Shown in pieces: positions 62,547-64,000 of a stretch of 64,000 bases of DNA. The notes below the pieces were generated by a model. The model was given only the letters and a program-made list of their open reading frames with translations. It had not been told where the DNA came from and did no database searches. Within the stretch, counting starts at the first letter, position 1. The number at the start of each line of letters is the position of its first letter. The stretch is from Sphaerimonospora thailandensis (GTDB lineage Bacteria > Actinomycetota > Actinomycetes > Streptosporangiales > Streptosporangiaceae): the NCBI RefSeq assembly GCF_016863115.1, contig NZ_BOOG01000030.1, positions 29,046-93,045 of the forward strand, given 5' to 3'. Made by a program: the position numbers and the translations under genes.

Positions 62547-63386
62547 TCACGGCAGCGGCGCGAGTTGAGCCACACCCCCGGCGAAATACCCGCTCCGGGG
62601 CAGCTCGTCCAGGTGGTAGAGGTGTCCGTCCGGACGCCAGTGGGAGACGGGCACCACGCCTTCCCCGGTAAGTCGGAATCCGTCGAACATGGCGGTGATC
62701 TGCTCTATGGAGCGGGCGTGGATGCGCATGTTCGCCCGCTCGTAGACGGCGAGGACCTTGCGCTGCTCTTCCGGGCTCATCTGCCCCGGGGCGGCATGGG
62801 TGATCACCACATGGCTTCCCGGGGGCAACCAGGCACGGAGTGTGTCGAGGATGTGGCGCACCTGCGGTTCAGGGATGAAATGCAGCAGGGCGACCATGAC
62901 CACCGCGACGGGCTGACTGCGGTCGAACGACTCGACCACATCGGGGTGGGCCAGCATGGCATCGGTGTCGCAGACGTCGGCGTGCACCATGCGCACCAGC
63001 CCTTCCGGATGCCGGGCCAGCAGCGCCCGGCCGTGGACGACCGCGATCTCGTCGCTGTCGACGTACACGACCCGGCCATCGGGCGCGATCCGGTGCACGA
63101 CCTCGTGGACGTTCTCCCCGGTCGGCAGGCCGGAGCCGAGATCGAGAAACTGGCGCACTCCCGAGTCGGCCAGGTGCCGTACGGCCCGGATCAGGAAGTC
63201 CCGGTTCTCCCGCGTCCGCTGACGCATGTCGGGCACGATCTTGACCAGTCCCTCGGCGGCGGCCCGGTCGGCGGGAAAGTTGTCCTTGCCGCCGAGCAGG
63301 TAGTCGTAGATCCGCGCGGCATTGGGCACGGCGGGGTTGTACGCCCCACCTTCCGCCGCGGTCGGGGCCGGAACGTCGTTGCTCAT
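62547..63386 (-). CDS. SAM-dependent methyltransferase (DUF574 / Methyltransf_19)
   Basis: The product has 279 residues. The family opening NAARIYDYLLGGKDNFPADR is followed by the SAM-binding QFLDLGSGLPTGENVHEVV (about 80-98), the VVYVDSDEIAVVHGRALLAR ribose-binding acid, and VAVVMVALLHFIPEPQVRHI. The family is expanded in actinobacteria and its substrates are mostly unknown. The ATG is not preceded by a strong ribosome binding site. It faces the end-of-window region. Confidence 0.92.
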   Translation of the reverse strand: MSNDVPAPTAAEGGAYNPAVPNAARIYDYLLGGKDNFPADRAAAEGLVKIVPDMRQRTRENRDFLIRAVRHLADSGVRQFLDLGSGLPTGENVHEVVHRIAPDGRVVYVDSDEIAVVHGRALLARHPEGLVRMVHADVCDTDAMLAHPDVVESFDRSQPVAVVMVALLHFIPEPQVRHILDTLRAWLPPGSHVVITHAAPGQMSPEEQRKVLAVYERANMRIHARSIEQITAMFDGFRLTGEGVVPVSHWRPDGHLYHLDELPRSGYFAGGVAQLAPLP

Positions 63387-64000
63387 AGCGCGAAGATTCC
63401 TTCCTCCACTGTGACGGCGCCTCCTGCAGCAGGCGGGCCGGCTCCCAGTTCGTCAGGGGTGACCGTTGCCCAGCTTGAACGGCGCGGAGCAGGGCATGAT
63501 CGCATCCTAATCGATCAAGAGCTCACCACAACAGGCGCGGCATCCCCTTCCACCTCAGCCACCACGGCACGGCAGCCGGTGATCCCGGATCGTGCACCTC
63601 GACACGCCCATCCGTTCGGCGACTCCGGCCCCCCCGTCCCGGCCTCACCCCAGGCACGGACGAGGGCGCACCACCGCCGGGCATGCGAGCACCGCTGCCG
63701 GACATCTCGACGAGCTATTCGCCTTCAAGTCTCCACAGCAATTTATACATCCCCGAGGATGGATTATCATGTGGAAATTTTGTGCCATCCTGATCATGTC
63801 GCATATCCAGACGTCCGGCACGTCGGGCCGCCTTTTTCCGTAAAGGCATGTAAACAGCGGGATCGATCGTTTTTCCCGCCCGACCGTCCAATGAACGGGA
63901 GAGACTTTCCGCCGAATCCGTGTCCACAAATGCACCACAGTCCCGATAGTGCAAAATTAGCCACAGCTCGAAACATGGGTTAGATATCGCAAGGTTTATC
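63387..64000. other. Window-end region without a clear gene, AT-richer after 63720
   Basis: About 610 bases hold no frame I can defend. From 63720 the base composition becomes distinctly less GC-rich, and short frames on both strands lack family resemblance. A 24-residue frame (ATG 63769, preceded by GAGG) begins MWKFCAILIMSHIQTSGTSG and is probably chance. The composition suggests a regulatory region, or transferred DNA, upstream of a gene beyond the window. Confidence 0.55.

Noticed and set aside
63769..63843. Short 24-residue peptide gene near the window end
   Set aside because: Only a chance-level ribosome binding site and no neighbouring processing or export genes.
60975..63983. Very long plus-strand open frame of about 1000 codons across the flavoprotein and methyltransferase genes
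   Set aside because: It is the antisense shadow of two clear minus-strand genes; its translation is His/Arg/Pro-rich with no family resemblance.

Overview
The window is chromosomal DNA of a high-GC actinomycete. The codon choice, GTG starts, leaderless-looking promoters, abundant 4-base stop/start overlaps and the core gene order fit the Streptosporangiales (Nonomuraea/Streptosporangium-like). That placement is inferred from style and synteny; no 16S gene is present. I see no phage, insertion sequence, CRISPR array or large biosynthetic cluster.

Layout. 1-9.9 kb is loosely packed accessory DNA: the start of a phosphate acetyltransferase gene, a DUF2795 protein, a shortened sugar-binding lipoprotein, a CAT-anticodon tRNA, YciI, class IV aminotransferase and Nudix proteins, a DUF4132 pair, a propeller lipoprotein, a lone antitoxin-like gene, mug and rnhA. 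10-13 kb holds a rifampin-phosphotransferase-like enzyme followed by a TetR gene, with a palindromic operator over its promoter. 13-22.3 kb has a PAS-GAF-SpoIIE-HATPase phosphatase, an Lrp regulator divergent from a trans-sulfuration enzyme, a peroxiredoxin, an AraC/VOC pair, a catalase and galactokinase, then tRNA-Asn.

22.6-42.6 kb is conserved actinobacterial core: an RpoD-type sigma factor, dnaG, a degenerate M23 lipoprotein, dgt, ppdK, a secreted peptidase, glyS, a zur-like regulator, a CGNR protein, uppS, recO and a CDP-alcohol phosphotransferase/DUF5941 pair. A cluster of three DasR/NagR-like operators lies between ppdK and the peptidase gene.

42.6-64 kb is metabolic and regulatory. 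An AsnC regulator precedes a DDAH-like amidinohydrolase and ornithine aminotransferase (arginine or methylarginine catabolism). A MarR regulator, cytoplasmic AmiC-like sensor, APC permease and FmdA/AmdA amidase form an acetamidase-type locus. Next come a Gfo/Idh/MocA oxidoreductase, an epimerase-like protein, YrdB/TetR, LysR/YeiH, and a five-gene operon in which each stop overlaps the next start: ECF sigma factor, zinc-finger membrane anti-sigma candidate, ABC ATPase and two ABC membrane proteins, behind an ECF-type promoter. A flavoprotein and a SAM-dependent methyltransferase close the window, followed by a less GC-rich stretch without a clear gene.

The best candidates for new biology are the ECF/ABC operon, the amide-sensing locus, the three-operator region upstream of ppdK, the TetR-controlled phosphotransferase, and two genes whose stop codons sit in three tandem 11-bp repeats that close all three reading frames.
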